Below, piece after piece: positions 26,075-26,198 of a stretch of DNA of 26,198 nt. Position numbers and translations under genes: made by a program. Positions within the stretch are counted from its first letter, which is position 1; the number at the start of each line of letters is the position of its first letter. The stretch comes from DAOTUL01 sp034437435 (GTDB lineage: Bacteria; Chloroflexota; Anaerolineae; Aggregatilineales; Phototrophicaceae), in assembly GCA_964417785.1 (NCBI GenBank), contig CAYQJO010000035.1:1-26198 (forward strand). Reading direction: 5' to 3'. The notes beneath the pieces are model-generated. The model ran no database searches and had not been told where the DNA came from. It worked only from the letters and a program-made list of their open reading frames with translations.

Positions 26075-26198
26075 AAGTCATCACTCCTTATATCACCCTT
26101 TATTGACGCCGCGAGAGCCTCATTTCATACGCAAGGAAAATCATTACTGACGTTACGCAGCCAAGCGAACAGGCTGCAAGGTATGTAAAGTCTGAAAT

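Noticed and set aside
26157..26177. GCAGCC/GGCTGC hairpin near the right edge
   Set aside because: Only a 6-bp stem with a 9-base loop and no T-run on either side; not a convincing terminator or RNA element. The rest of 26075-26198 holds only the thioredoxin RBS and no clear promoter.

Overview
The window looks like a dense, moderately GC-rich bacterial chromosome segment, most likely from a Chloroflexota (Anaerolineae-type) bacterium. This is inferred from gene style: a sugar ABC operon without its own ATPase, a long PAS/PAS/PAS/GAF histidine kinase with NarL-type regulators, an SNF2 helicase/SWIM protein pair, a GldA/GldFG-like transporter with a DUF4340 partner, and Usp-domain fusions. No rRNA, tRNA, CRISPR array or intact insertion sequence was seen. 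The longest gene-free stretch is about 136 bases, apart from the right edge.

Layout. (1) At 1-~410 the plus strand carries the C-terminal end of an unidentified, possibly recombinase-like gene. It appears frameshifted and runs into the 3' end of copA. (2) At 288-2780 (minus) lies a Cu+-type P1B ATPase (copA) with a cop-box-like site upstream. (3) At 2854-6492 (minus) lie a hybrid-sensor-type histidine kinase, a NarL-family response regulator (ATGA overlap) and a stand-alone receiver protein with a degenerate acidic pocket. (4) At 6550-10613 (minus) lies a sugar uptake operon: solute-binding protein, two permeases and a PfkB-family kinase. It has a good sigma70-like promoter inside the end of the upstream gene and a palindromic stem-loop after the binding-protein gene. 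(5) At 10666-12825 (minus) lies a Zn/Cd/Pb-type P1B ATPase, with a perfect palindrome touching its start codon and an unusual cysteine cluster. (6) At 12906-16770 (minus) lies a SWIM zinc-finger protein downstream of an SNF2-family helicase. (7) At 16883-22216 (plus) lies a fully translationally coupled operon: ABC ATPase, fused ABC-2 permease/GldG-like protein, DUF4340 protein and histidine phosphatase. (8) At 22206-25242 (minus) lies a GT4 glycosyltransferase followed by a glucosyl-3-phosphoglycerate synthase carrying two N-terminal Usp-like modules. Its 3' end overlaps the phosphatase gene. (9) At 25379-26074 (minus) lies a two-domain thioredoxin whose first domain lacks the CxxC, followed by a rho-independent terminator.

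How the parts may work together. The sugar operon imports a carbohydrate and probably phosphorylates it or a product; a general MsmX/UgpC-like ATPase would have to come from elsewhere. The two P-type ATPases export different metals but have no metal regulator gene in the window. The most interesting group is gpgS plus the GT4 gene plus the convergent histidine phosphatase. Together they could make glucosylglycerate or a further glycosylated derivative (compatible solute or polysaccharide primer), with the Usp modules as a possible built-in nucleotide or stress sensor. This pathway is an inference from motifs and arrangement.
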